DNA of 32,690 bases from Clostridiales bacterium UBA7103 (GCA_002493305.1 DKYJ01000030.1:6730-39419); one strand, 5' to 3'. Shown: positions 15,327-23,779, counted from the stretch's first letter. The notes: a model not told the origin generated them from the letters alone. A program made the numbers and translations.

Positions 15327-15866
15327 TCAGATTTTTCTTCCCATCTCCCGCGCCAGCTGAAGGGCCGGTCTGTTTTGCATGGCGTCAAGCGTCTCCGCGC
15401 CGCCGCCAAACACCGTGCCCGCAAGCCGGGCCTTTTCAAAGCACTCTATCCAACCCTCAAGGCCGCTCTGGGCCCTGTCCATGGCGCTGTGCTCAGTCTC
15501 GGCGGCGGTGGCAATGAGATATACGTCGCGGAAGCGATAGTCCGAGGGAAAGAGCGGATTTGCCCTGTCCAGCATGGTCTTCATCTGGCCGCTCATCTCG
15601 TAGTAATATATCGGCGTTGCGAACACGAGGACATCGGCATCCTTCATTCTCCGGGCGATCCAGTCCGCATCGTCATGAATGACGCAGCGCTGGGTCTTCT
15701 GGCATACCAGACAGCCCCTGCAAAAACCGATATTCTTATCATAAAGGCATATCTTCTCCGCATTGTGCCCGGCCTCCCGCGCACCTTTCAGGAAGGCATC
15801 CGTCAGAGTTTCGCAATTTCCGCCCTTTCGGGGGCTGGAACAGACCGCCAAAACATTTTTCCTCAT
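15327..15866 (-). CDS. NADPH-dependent FMN reductase / flavodoxin-fold oxidoreductase
   Basis: A 179-residue flavodoxin-like protein. The phosphate-binding loop SSPRKGGNCETL follows the first strand, and the Cys motif CRGCLVC (about 49-55) is typical of the iron-sulfur-flavoprotein-like group. ATPIYYYEMSGQMKTMLDR is the second FMN contact. The ATG at 15866 is selected because GGAGGAG lies 9 nt upstream; the longer frame runs into the divergent regulator's leader. It is the first gene of an operon with the hydrolase and the lipoprotein, and is transcribed away from a LysR regulator, which probably controls it. Confidence 0.9.
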   Translation of the reverse strand: MRKNVLAVCSSPRKGGNCETLTDAFLKGAREAGHNAEKICLYDKNIGFCRGCLVCQKTQRCVIHDDADWIARRMKDADVLVFATPIYYYEMSGQMKTMLDRANPLFPSDYRFRDVYLIATAAETEHSAMDRAQSGLEGWIECFEKARLAGTVFGGGAETLDAMQNRPALQLAREMGRKI

Positions 15867-16081
15867 TATAATTTCTCCTCCGATGATTTTAGGATCATTC
15901 CGGCCCGTACACACCCCGATTTGGCGTGCTGCATACAGAAACGACCCGCGGGTTATTGACTGGTATATCTTTTTTGCAAGTATATCGCAGCCGGCCTGAA
16001 ATGTAAAATACTTATATTTAATAGTCGGAAATGCTTTACAGGCATTGCAAAAGGTCATATAATCTTGGTGAGGTGAAGCAA

Positions 16082-16963
16082 ATGGAGCTGCGATTATTAC
16101 AATACTTCCTCGCTGTGGCGCGGGAAGAAAGCATCACAAAAGCCGCGGACATTCTCCATGTGACTCAGCCCACGCTGTCCAGACAGATGATGGATCTGGA
16201 AACGGAACTGGGCACACCCCTGTTCTGCCGCACGAACCGCAAAACCGTATTGACCGAGGACGGCCTGCGTCTGCGCCAGCGGGCGGAGGAGATCGTTGAG
16301 CTGGTAAGCAAAACCGAGGCAGAGTTCCGGTCAGGAGACGGCCCTGTCAGCGGGAATATTTATATCGGCGCTGGTGAAACGGACGCAATGCATCTGATCG
16401 CACAAACCGCCCGGCAGATACACGGAGTGTATCCTGACGTTCATTATCACCTGCACAGCGGCAATGCTTTGGATGTAATGGAAAAGCTGGACAGGGGTCT
16501 GCTGGATTTTGGCCTGCTCATTGAACCGGTGGACAAAAGCAAATACGAGTATTTGCGCCTTCCCGTCACGGATATCTGGGGGATCTATATGCGCGCCGAC
16601 AGCCCATATGCAAAGCTTCCCGCCGTCACAGCGGAGACTTTGCGGCAGCTCCCACTGATTTGCTCCCGGCAGTCCCTTGCCAACGGGGATTTTACCGATT
16701 GGCTGGGCCATGATTTGAAAGATCTTAATATCATCGGCACCTACAATCTGCTGTACAACGCGGCGCTGATGGCGTCTGAGGGGCTGGGCTATGCTCTGTC
16801 TCTGGATAAGCTCATAAACGTGGAGACCGGCGGCCTGTGCTTTCGTCCGCTGGAGCCGAAATTGGAAGCAAAACTTGTGCTTGTGTGGAAAAAGCACCAG
16901 ATGTTCTCCCGCGCCGCTGAGCTGTTTCTCGACACTCTTCGGCAGACAATATGCGGTATCTAA
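16082..16963 (+). CDS. LysR-family transcriptional regulator
   Basis: A 293-residue LysR regulator. The N-terminal winged HTH (1-60) contains SITKAADILHVTQPTLSRQM, and a periplasmic-binding-protein-like effector domain covers about 90-290. The ATG at 16082 follows GAGGTGA. The divergent arrangement with the flavin reductase gene, separated by a 215-nt region that is A+T-rich next to the LysR start (16005-16024), is the classical layout for a LysR protein controlling its neighbour and itself. The coinducer is unknown. Confidence 0.93.
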   Translation: MELRLLQYFLAVAREESITKAADILHVTQPTLSRQMMDLETELGTPLFCRTNRKTVLTEDGLRLRQRAEEIVELVSKTEAEFRSGDGPVSGNIYIGAGETDAMHLIAQTARQIHGVYPDVHYHLHSGNALDVMEKLDRGLLDFGLLIEPVDKSKYEYLRLPVTDIWGIYMRADSPYAKLPAVTAETLRQLPLICSRQSLANGDFTDWLGHDLKDLNIIGTYNLLYNAALMASEGLGYALSLDKLINVETGGLCFRPLEPKLEAKLVLVWKKHQMFSRAAELFLDTLRQTICGI

Positions 16964-16979
16964 CTATATATTGACAGTA

Positions 16980-17020
16980 AACCTCCCCGAAGCGTGCTGC
17001 CGGCACGGCTCGGGGAGGTT
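16980..17020. terminator. bidirectional hairpin terminator between LysR and anti-sigma genes
   Basis: Arms AACCTCCCCGA (16980-16990) and TCGGGGAGGTT (17010-17020) enclose a smaller GTGC/GCAC stem. The T tract is weak, but the convergent position fits a shared terminator. Confidence 0.7.
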
Positions 17021-17071
17021 AACATTTATGATCGCAATTCTATTGTAGCTGGACAACTCGGTTTTTCCGGA

Positions 17072-17812
17072 TCAATCGCAGCCGTGGCCGTGGCCGTGGT
17101 GATTGCCGCCACTCTCTCCGGCAAAAGTGTAAGACTCATCACCTTCGGGCAGCAGTCCGTTTATCATATCCTGAATTTCACGCATGGTCATGCCCTGCAC
17201 GGCTTCGGGAGTAATGTCCGGGTCAAGGCGCTGTAATTCCAAAAAGGCCCGGTATTTCCCGCAGGAAAGCCCCGCCTCATGAGCGCTTACGGCTTCCTCT
17301 GGCTGGGCGTGATAGCAGTAGGTATCACCATGCCCCTCCGCGCATGTCTCAACTCCGGAGAGCAGCCTGGCAGATCGCTGCTCGTCCGGGCACACCACTG
17401 TGATGGTCATAAGCCCATCATCATTAAGCAGCGCCGTTATGCTGTCATGGCTCAAAATCTCATCTACGGCCTCGGCATAGTTTTTATATTTCACATTCAG
17501 CTCCCGGGACAGCTCCTGCCCGTCCTCGTTATAGGCAGTCACGGCGATCACCCGGTCAAAACGATTGAGGCTAAGCTCAATGGAGGGGTTAATGTCGATG
17601 CTTATCTCCGCCGTTGGCGTAAAATACATCCACGGGCCGCCGATCAGAACCAGCAGCAGGCATACGCAGGCCAAAGCATAGGCGTGGTACCTGCGCCGCT
17701 TTGCCGTCCGGGCAGTATCGTTTATCTGCTCTGCAAGGAAAGCTCTGGTGCTCTCTTTCAGCGCCTCCTCCGCCTTGATCGGCTCAAAAAGTGCCTTGAA
17801 CGCCTTATTCAT
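17072..17812 (-). CDS. membrane anti-sigma factor, RsgI-like, with Gly-His tail
   Basis: A 246-residue single-span membrane protein. A cytoplasmic N-terminus (1-40) would bind the sigma factor. A transmembrane segment at about 43-63 is followed by an extracellular region starting AEISIDINPSIELSLNRFDRVI (68-89), the signature of RsgI-family anti-sigma factors. The C-terminus ends GGNHHGHGHGCD, a likely metal-binding tail, and the ectodomain also has three Cys residues and several other His. The ATG at 17812 with GGAGGTG upstream is preferred over a GTG at 17824. It overlaps the ECF sigma gene by 8 nt. It probably holds the sigma factor inactive until an external signal, perhaps a metal, is sensed. 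Confidence 0.85.
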   Translation of the reverse strand: MNKAFKALFEPIKAEEALKESTRAFLAEQINDTARTAKRRRYHAYALACVCLLLVLIGGPWMYFTPTAEISIDINPSIELSLNRFDRVIAVTAYNEDGQELSRELNVKYKNYAEAVDEILSHDSITALLNDDGLMTITVVCPDEQRSARLLSGVETCAEGHGDTYCYHAQPEEAVSAHEAGLSCGKYRAFLELQRLDPDITPEAVQGMTMREIQDMINGLLPEGDESYTFAGESGGNHHGHGHGCD

Positions 17813-18290
17813 AGTCGTAAGCACCTCCCAGCTTTTCTCTGAGCATCTGCTTAGAGCGATTCAGCAGCGTATAGACCGTGTTGACATTCTTCCCCAGAAT
17901 TTTGCCTATCTGCGGGGCAGTGTAATCCTCATAATAATGCAGATACACGACCTCCCTGTATTTTGGAGGCAGCGAAGCCACCGCTTCCCAGACGTCTGCA
18001 TGATCCGGCGGAAGCTCTGCCGGGTACTGAACCGCCTCGTCAAGCGCGACCGTATATCGGCGAAAAAAATTTTTCAGCATATCCTTGCAGGCGTTGATAG
18101 TGACCCGGATAAACCAGGCCTTCTCGTGCTCTTCACTTTCAAAGCAAACGGAGCTGAGGACATATTTCAAAAACACAGTTTGAAATATGTCCTCGGTGTC
18201 GGCCTCATTTTTAAGATACACCGCGCAGAGCCTCCGGACGGTATCTGAATACCGCTCAATGGCTCTGTTTGTCTCCTGTTCGCTCCGCAT
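17805..18290 (-). CDS. ECF-type RNA polymerase sigma factor
   Basis: A 161-residue group 4 sigma-70 factor. Region 2 (about 5-70: YSDTVRRLCAVYLKNEADTEDIFQTVFLKY, then KAWFIRVTINACKDML) and region 4 (about 100-155: ASLPPKYREVVYLHYYEDYTAPQIGKILGKNVNTVYTLLNRSKQMLREKL) are complete. Its stop lies inside the start region of the RsgI-like gene, the usual coupling of a sigma and its cognate anti-sigma factor. It starts 15 nt after the secreted Gly-His protein gene, so that gene may be both operon leader and target. Confidence 0.94.
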   Translation of the reverse strand: MRSEQETNRAIERYSDTVRRLCAVYLKNEADTEDIFQTVFLKYVLSSVCFESEEHEKAWFIRVTINACKDMLKNFFRRYTVALDEAVQYPAELPPDHADVWEAVASLPPKYREVVYLHYYEDYTAPQIGKILGKNVNTVYTLLNRSKQMLREKLGGAYDYE

Positions 18291-18305
18291 AACTACTCCT
18301 GTTGT

Positions 18306-18614
18306 CTATCTGCCGCAGCCATGGCCGTTTCCGTGGCCGTGCCCGTGATGGCCGCTGCCGTGGCCGCCGCGGACTTGACCGGAAGCATAGTTGTCGCAAA
18401 CTCCGTCCCCATCCGCGTCAATATATGCGCAGTTACCGGCGGCATTGCAGACGCTATCCCCGTCCGCATACGCACAACTGCTGACGTTATCACAGATGCC
18501 GTCCCCGTCTGTGTCCGCGAAACGGTGTCTGACGGGTTCTGCGGCAAAAGCAGTCACCGCGCAGATGGATAAAATAATGGCAGCAAATAAAACTGCTGAG
18601 AGCAATTTCCTCAT
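18306..18614 (-). CDS. secreted DxDGDG-repeat protein with Gly-His-rich tail
   Basis: A 102-residue exported protein. The signal peptide (1-25) ends near AFA-AEP. The mature part has calcium-loop-like repeats DTDGDGICDN (about 34-43) and DADGDGVCDN (about 67-76), with a degenerate middle copy YADGDSVC and regularly spaced Cys. The last 25 residues are Gly/His (GHGSGHHGHGHGNGHGCGR). Ca2+ binding by the loops and transition-metal binding by the tail are inferred. It is the first gene of an operon with the ECF sigma factor and an anti-sigma factor that carries the same HGHGHGC motif, so it may be a ligand, metal sink or signal for that system. Confidence 0.85.
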   Translation of the reverse strand: MRKLLSAVLFAAIILSICAVTAFAAEPVRHRFADTDGDGICDNVSSCAYADGDSVCNAAGNCAYIDADGDGVCDNYASGQVRGGHGSGHHGHGHGNGHGCGR

Positions 18615-18720
18615 TATGTTCCTCCGTTATCTCTGCTAAGTATTTTGGGTCTCACCTTTAATACGATCATCAGAGCCGGATCCATTCATAATTATCAAAA
18701 AAATTTTATCATGGTTTTCA

Positions 18721-19590
18721 TTAAAACAAACTGAGCTGTACCTCTCCCCTCTTTTCCTCAAAGCGGCTCAGGTACTCAAAAATCTGCCCGTTATCGTGAG
18801 CCATGCCTTTTTCACCGCAGATTTGATGGAACAGCTCCATCAGCTCCCGGTTCCTGGGGCTGACAGCCTGATAGGTCATTCCGAAGCTTTTAATATACAG
18901 TTCTTTCATGCCGGGGAAAAGCCGGTCAAGCTGGTGATAGAAGTATTCCCTGTTTCCCTCTCTGAGCGTCAGACCCATTCCGAAGCATATCACACCGTAA
19001 ACTCCGGCCTGCGCACAGTAGTCAAGTATTCCCCGGAGGTTCTCCTCGGTGTCATTAATAAAGGGGAGGATCGGGCAGAGCCAAACCACAGTTGGGATAC
19101 CCGCCCGCTTCAGCTCCATCAAAACCTCAAAACGCTCCCGTGTGCCGCACACATTTGGCTCAAGCTTTTTGCAGAGCGCCTCGTCAAAGGTGGTAAGCGT
19201 CATCTGCACCACGCACTTTGTCCTGTCGTTTATAGCCTTGAGCAGATCCAGATCCCGCAGCAAAAGCTTCGACTTTGTTATAAGAGCAAAACCGAACCCA
19301 TACCGATCGGCAAGGCTCAACGCCCTGCGCATATAGCCAAGCCTTGCCTCAAGAGGAATATAGGGGTCGGTCATTGAGCCTGTGCCAAGCATGCACCTTT
19401 TGCGCTTGCGCTGAAGTGCCGACTCAAGAAGCTCAATGGCATTCTCCTTGACCTCGATATCCTCAAAATCATGCTCCATACCGTAGCACCTGCTCCGCGA
19501 GTCGCAGTATATGCAGCCATGGGAGCAGCCGCGATAAAGATTCATGCCGTTATTTGCAGAGAGTATTCCCTTTGCCTTGACATAGTGCAT
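18721..19590 (-). CDS. SPL-family radical SAM protein
   Basis: A 289-residue radical SAM enzyme of the spore-photoproduct-lyase-like group. The 4Fe-4S motif CxxxCxxC is at C22, C26 and C29 (GCSHGCIYC), followed by GTGSMTDPYIPLE and a TIM-barrel pattern. True SplB repairs the spore photoproduct in DNA. This shorter class (about 290 aa, ending QLSLF) has unassigned substrates, so the repair role is not certain. GGAGGT lies 5 nt before the ATG. It stands 31 nt after the SbcC-like ATPase gene and may share its transcript. Confidence 0.88.
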   Translation of the reverse strand: MHYVKAKGILSANNGMNLYRGCSHGCIYCDSRSRCYGMEHDFEDIEVKENAIELLESALQRKRKRCMLGTGSMTDPYIPLEARLGYMRRALSLADRYGFGFALITKSKLLLRDLDLLKAINDRTKCVVQMTLTTFDEALCKKLEPNVCGTRERFEVLMELKRAGIPTVVWLCPILPFINDTEENLRGILDYCAQAGVYGVICFGMGLTLREGNREYFYHQLDRLFPGMKELYIKSFGMTYQAVSPRNRELMELFHQICGEKGMAHDNGQIFEYLSRFEEKRGEVQLSLF

Positions 19591-19621
19591 AGCGTACCTC
19601 CGATAAGCGTCCGCGTGAAGC

Positions 19622-21541
19622 TCAGTCGCTAACCGGCACTTCCACCTCGTGGCAGGTGAAGAGTATCACCTGTCGCTCTTTGGCGATCTGCCGCAGAAGG
19701 CGCATGGCCTGTCTGCTGCGCTGCTCATCGAAGTTCACAAGGGCGTCGTCGATTATCAGGGGGCAGTTCTCCCCCTCGGGCATGGCCAGAGCGCACACCG
19801 CAAGGCGCACCGCCAGATACATCAGATCCAGCGTCCCCGCGCTCAGGTATTCCGCCTCCCGGGCGACCACATCATCGCCCGTGCGGGCACGCGCCGTGAA
19901 ATCCCGGGCAACGAACACATCCTCATAGCGCCCGTCGGTCATGACGGACATATATTTTGCCGCGAGCCGCCCCAGCTCTGGGGCAAAACGGCTCTGTATC
20001 TCCCCATCGGCGGCGCGCAAAGTCTCTATGGCAAGACAGATGGCGTCATACTCGCCGGATACCTGCTCATATTCCTCCTGCATACAGCCGAGGGAGCTTT
20101 TGAGCACCACGGGGTCGCCCATGGCGGAGAGCCTGCCGTTTAGGCTGGCTATACGGGCGGAAATGCTCTCTGTCTCAGCCCTGGCGGCGGTCAATTCCCG
20201 GCCGAGCTTTGCGGCCTCCGATTCACCGGAGGCAAAATCCAGCTCTGCCAGCGCTTCGCTCTCCAGTTTATCCTGTCTGGCCCGGGCCCGCTCATAGGCG
20301 GCGCGGCTGCGCTGTTCCTCCTCCTCAGCCTGAGCACAGCTGTCATATAGGGCGATGTAGTCATCAAGCGCGCCGGCTATATCCTCCGCCTGCGCGGCCT
20401 TATATTTTCGCAATATCTGCCGCTCTATGGCCTGGTTTTCCTTGGCAGCGCGTTTTTGCTTTGAGTATTTAAGCAGCATGACCACCGCACCGACACAAAA
20501 CAGCGCCGCTAAAATGACAAAGGGCACGGTCTGGGCAGAGGTATATATCGCGGCAAAGGTCACCGCCAGAATGAAGCATATCACAGTCGCTACCGCCGCC
20601 TTGAGCTTTACATCAGTGTTTAGATGTGCAAGCGTCTCCAGATCCTCACGAACCTGGCTCTCCACCTCTCCGCGGCTCCTATCTCCGAATCGGCTGCCTT
20701 GCAGTTCCTCCCTCTTCATGCTCAGACGCGCCAGCGCCGCGTCATGGGCCTCACTGCGCTCTTTCAGCTCCGCCCTGCCTGAGCTCAGGCGCTCAAGCGA
20801 ATCCCTGCGCTGCTTTTTGCGGCTGTCAGTAACGGCCTGTTCAAGCTCTGTGCAGTTTCGCTTTGCTCTTTCAAGGCGCTCCTCCATGCGGCTTATATCC
20901 TCCGCCGAGGCTTTCAGCGCGTCAAGCCGCCGCTGGTTCTCGTCCATCTTCGCCTCAAGCTCCGGCAGAATGCCCTTGCGGTTATAACGGCGCTTACGCT
21001 GCCAGGAGCGCAGGCGCTCGTCGGCCTCGGTATAGGAGCTCTGCTCCTCGCCGGTGGAGACTATCGCTCCTATGCGCTTTTCAAGCTCGGGGCTTCCGCT
21101 GATGGCCACCGCTCCCTGCCCGATAAAGGCACTGCGGCAGAAAACTTCCTTAGACACTCCCGTGAGCCGCTCTCCCGCGTTCGCAGCGGTGAGCCCCTCA
21201 ACCGGAGTGTTTGTGCCTGTGTATGTGGCGGTAAACTCCCGCATGGGCGCGCTCTTGCTCTTTGTCCGGCGGGTGATGGTGATGGGGCTTTTATCCACTG
21301 TCAGCTCCATGCTGCCCTCCATCGGAGCGCCTGTCCACGGGGCGTAGCGCTGCTTATCCGGGAGATACCCGGCTCTGGCCCGCTCGGAGCTGTCCACCCC
21401 GTAGAGCATGGAGCGGATAAAGGCGCACCAAGTCGATTTGCCGCTCTCGTTGGGGGAACAGATCACATTGAGCCCATCGTGAAAACGCAGGCTCTCGTTT
21501 TCCAATTTTCCGAAGGACGCGGTGAGCTTATTTATCATCAT
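19622..21541 (-). CDS. YhaN/SbcC-like AAA ATPase with central membrane segments
   Basis: A 639-residue ABC/SMC-type ATPase. Walker A PNESGKST at 30-37, the signature-like LSAGTLDLMYLAVRL, and Walker B PLIIDD (594-599) make up a split ATPase head around long coiled coils (about 180-300 and 390-480). Between the coils two hydrophobic segments (about 315-335 and 345-365) suggest membrane anchoring, as in Bacillus YhaN. The start at 21541 follows AGGAGG and overlaps the exonuclease gene by 14 nt. It probably works with that nuclease as an Mre11-Rad50-like complex in DNA end processing. Confidence 0.88.
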   Translation of the reverse strand: MMINKLTASFGKLENESLRFHDGLNVICSPNESGKSTWCAFIRSMLYGVDSSERARAGYLPDKQRYAPWTGAPMEGSMELTVDKSPITITRRTKSKSAPMREFTATYTGTNTPVEGLTAANAGERLTGVSKEVFCRSAFIGQGAVAISGSPELEKRIGAIVSTGEEQSSYTEADERLRSWQRKRRYNRKGILPELEAKMDENQRRLDALKASAEDISRMEERLERAKRNCTELEQAVTDSRKKQRRDSLERLSSGRAELKERSEAHDAALARLSMKREELQGSRFGDRSRGEVESQVREDLETLAHLNTDVKLKAAVATVICFILAVTFAAIYTSAQTVPFVILAALFCVGAVVMLLKYSKQKRAAKENQAIERQILRKYKAAQAEDIAGALDDYIALYDSCAQAEEEEQRSRAAYERARARQDKLESEALAELDFASGESEAAKLGRELTAARAETESISARIASLNGRLSAMGDPVVLKSSLGCMQEEYEQVSGEYDAICLAIETLRAADGEIQSRFAPELGRLAAKYMSVMTDGRYEDVFVARDFTARARTGDDVVAREAEYLSAGTLDLMYLAVRLAVCALAMPEGENCPLIIDDALVNFDEQRSRQAMRLLRQIAKERQVILFTCHEVEVPVSD

Positions 21542-22646
21542 GCCGCAATACCTCCTCCCTGTTATCAAGCGCCGCAAGGCCCCAGCGGGCCGCCTGTTCA
21601 ATGGTCAGCTTCTCCGCCTCGTTCTTGGCCGCGTCGTATCTGGCTCTCAGCCGCGAGAGGAACACGCCGCGAAGGCTGTCCTCCCCTGCGCTGTCCCACA
21701 CACTGCGCCGAAGGCGTGTCTCGTCCCGGAGCTGAAGCTCGAAAAACAGCTCGCCAAGGCTGGAAACAAGGCGGTTCACATCGGGGGTCTGCTCTGTTTC
21801 CCCGGTGAGGATTATGCGGTAGATATCCCCCACCGTGTCGTCGGGCAGCTGAGTGTGCACGGCAAGCAGCGGGTCTATCCCCGTCACGTCCACCTTCATG
21901 ACCTCGTATTTTCTTGAGGATATGACTCGTGTTCTAAGCTCACAATTTCCGTCCTCAAGCTCAATAATACTGACGGTCTTTTCCCCAGTCTCGTCAAAGC
22001 CGCGCCCCTCCGGGCAGCCGGGCCAGGAATACCAGGTCTCCCCGGCTCGCTGCAGGCCCGATGCCTTGTGTACATGGCCCAGGGCAATATAGTCCATACC
22101 GCTCTCGGCAAGCTGCTCAGGACTGATGGGGTCATAAGGACTGCCAAGCGCTGCGCCCACCTCGCCGTGGATACACATGATGTTTGTAAGTCCCTGCCGC
22201 CTCTCGGCACAAAAGCCCTCCAAAAGCGGCTGACAGCGGCTGTCAGTAAAGGCAGCGCCGAAAACTCGCGCATCGAGCTGCGGCACTTCAACAGCGCTTA
22301 TTCTGTTTTCCCGGAAAATATACACATTCTCCGGGAGCTTGAGGCGCGCATAGGGGGAGCGCTGATCGTAATAATCGTGATTGCCAGGCGCAATGAACAC
22401 GGGCGCGGCGATGCTGCCCAGGGCACGGATAAGCTCCTCACCGGTCTCAAAATATGTATTGGCGCTGTCCAGCAGATCACCGCTGAGAAGCACCAGATCC
22501 ACACGCTCCTCGGCGGCGACGGCGGCAAGCTTCGACAGGAGCCGCCGCTGCTCGCTCCGGCGGATGGCGGCTTTGCCCTCCGGCAGCCCCTCAAAGGGCG
22601 AATCCAAATGCAGATCCGCCGAGTGGAGAATTTTGATCTTGCTCAT
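21528..22646 (-). CDS. YhaO/SbcD-like DNA exonuclease
   Basis: A 372-residue metallophosphoesterase of the Mre11/SbcD family. All metal-ligand motifs are visible in order: DLHLD (11-15), GDLLDS, GNHDYY, CIHGE and GHVH. It likely forms the nuclease half of a complex with the coupled ATPase gene. It overlaps ymdB upstream by 4 nt (ATGA, 22646-22643) and the ATPase gene by 14 nt downstream, so all three are translated from one message. Confidence 0.92.
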   Translation of the reverse strand: MSKIKILHSADLHLDSPFEGLPEGKAAIRRSEQRRLLSKLAAVAAEERVDLVLLSGDLLDSANTYFETGEELIRALGSIAAPVFIAPGNHDYYDQRSPYARLKLPENVYIFRENRISAVEVPQLDARVFGAAFTDSRCQPLLEGFCAERRQGLTNIMCIHGEVGAALGSPYDPISPEQLAESGMDYIALGHVHKASGLQRAGETWYSWPGCPEGRGFDETGEKTVSIIELEDGNCELRTRVISSRKYEVMKVDVTGIDPLLAVHTQLPDDTVGDIYRIILTGETEQTPDVNRLVSSLGELFFELQLRDETRLRRSVWDSAGEDSLRGVFLSRLRARYDAAKNEAEKLTIEQAARWGLAALDNREEVLRHDDK

Positions 22647-23416
22647 CTCAATCTTATCCCTTCCGCGTTAAGACATTTCCCCGTGTCGGGGTCTATCTCG
22701 AACAGGCATCCCTCAAGCTTTGCCGCTCCTCTAGCCGCCTCATAGCGCCGGGGCGGGTCGCCCATGAATTTGCCGATGCTCTGCTCCGGGTCAATGCCCA
22801 GCACCGAGTTTTCCGCTCCGGTCATGCCAAGGTCTGTGATATAGCCCGTCCCACGGGGCAGCACGCAGGCGTCGGAGGTCTGCACATGGGTATGCGTCCC
22901 CCATACGGCGCTGACCTTCCCGTCCAGCATGAAGCCCATGGCCCGCTTTTCGCTGGTGCCCTCGGCATGGAAATCCACCAAAATTATCTTATCCTCAATA
23001 TCGCCCACGCAGGCGTCGGCAATGACAAAGGGGTTGTCCGTATTTGCGTCGAGCGTGAAGCGCCCCATGAGGTTAATGACGCACACGCTGCCAAAATCGG
23101 TCTTAAACGAGGCAATGCCTCTGCCGGGGCACTGGGGGCCGAAGTTCGCCGGGCGCAGGATACGCCGCCGCTCGTCCAGATAGGGCTGAAGCTCAGTGCG
23201 CGTCCAGGTGTGGTTGCCAAGGGTTATCACGTCCGCGCCAGCGCGGAAAATAGCGTCCGCCTGTCGGGGGGTCACGCCCACCACATTGGCGTTTTCGCCG
23301 TTTATAACAGTGAAGGCAATATTATTTTCTCTCTGGAAAGCCTTCAAATTTTTTTCAAGGAAATCAAGCCCGGGCTGCCCGCAAACATCTCCCACGGCAA
23401 GAATTTTAACGCTCAT
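22643..23416 (-). CDS. ymdB: YmdB-family metallophosphoesterase
   Basis: A 257-residue calcineurin-like phosphoesterase of the TIGR00282/YmdB family. Motifs GDVCGQPG, NGENAN, GNHTW, HAEGTSEK and GTHTHVQTSD give the dinuclear metal site. Bacillus YmdB hydrolyses cAMP-type phosphodiesters and affects biofilm and motility decisions; its cellular substrate is still debated. It leads the ymdB-yhaO-yhaN-like operon. GGAGGA precedes the ATG, and a sigA promoter with an overlapping palindrome lies upstream (23458-23506). Confidence 0.93.
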   Translation of the reverse strand: MSVKILAVGDVCGQPGLDFLEKNLKAFQRENNIAFTVINGENANVVGVTPRQADAIFRAGADVITLGNHTWTRTELQPYLDERRRILRPANFGPQCPGRGIASFKTDFGSVCVINLMGRFTLDANTDNPFVIADACVGDIEDKIILVDFHAEGTSEKRAMGFMLDGKVSAVWGTHTHVQTSDACVLPRGTGYITDLGMTGAENSVLGIDPEQSIGKFMGDPPRRYEAARGAAKLEGCLFEIDPDTGKCLNAEGIRLR

Positions 23417-23457
23417 GGTCTGTCCTCCGCTAAAACGCGCTCAAATTATGCAAAAAT

Positions 23458-23480
23458 TACTGACCGCTATGCGGTCAGTA
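23458..23480. promoter_or_regulatory. perfect 10-bp palindrome, likely operator of ymdB
   Basis: TACTGACCGC (23458-23467) and GCGGTCAGTA (23471-23480) form a perfect dyad with a 3-nt centre. Its right arm overlaps the -10 box of the predicted ymdB promoter by four bases, so a bound repressor would block transcription. The form resembles TetR-family operators; no such regulator gene is in the window. It could also form an RNA hairpin at the 5' end of the transcript. Confidence 0.65.
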
Positions 23481-23506
23481 TACCACAATTTACATACAAG
23501 TAGCAA
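23477..23506 (-). promoter_or_regulatory. predicted sigA promoter of ymdB operon
   Basis: Minus strand: -35 TTGCTA (23506-23501), 18-nt spacer, -10 TATACT (23482-23477), about 60 nt before the ymdB ATG. Confidence 0.6.
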
Positions 23507-23538
23507 TGGAATTTCTGCGCATAATAGTAACATAATTG

Positions 23539-23587
23539 AAGTAAGCGATAATCAAACCAGCAAGAGCGGTTTGTTCAGAGCTTACTT
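23539..23587 (+). promoter_or_regulatory. nested stem-loop in the leader of the 56-aa protein gene
   Basis: Outer arms AAGTAAGC (23539-23546) and GCTTACTT (23580-23587) are perfectly complementary. Inside them CAAACC (23553-23558) pairs with GGTTTG (23568-23573). The structure ends a few nt before the AAGGAGG ribosome binding site, a position suited to control of translation. Not a riboswitch class I recognise. Confidence 0.5.
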
Positions 23588-23608
23588 AACTAAAAAGGAG
23601 GCAGAGAC

Positions 23609-23779
23609 ATGAACAACAAAAATATCTGTATCGGTGTGGGCACGGGCCTTGTGCTCATCGGAGTGGGCGCGATGGTGATGCACCCGAAGAAAAAGTGCCG
23701 CGTTAAGAAGGCCGTCGCAAAGGCAATGCTCGCCATGGGTGAAGTGGTGGATTCAGTGTCCGGCGCTCTGGGCCTTTAA
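23609..23779 (+). CDS. 56-aa single-span membrane protein
   Basis: A short frame with a very strong ribosome binding site (AAAAAGGAGG) encodes 56 residues. After a short polar start a Gly/Val/Leu-rich hydrophobic segment (about 6-24, CIGVGTGLVLIGVGAMVM) is followed by a Lys/Arg-rich stretch (HPKKKCRVKKAVAK), giving an inner-membrane anchor with a cytoplasmic basic part, and then an amphipathic helix (AMLAMGEVVDSVSGALGL). I recognise similar tiny proteins in Clostridia but no function. A perfect terminator follows 10 nt after the stop, so it is a monocistronic gene. Confidence 0.8.
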   Translation: MNNKNICIGVGTGLVLIGVGAMVMHPKKKCRVKKAVAKAMLAMGEVVDSVSGALGL

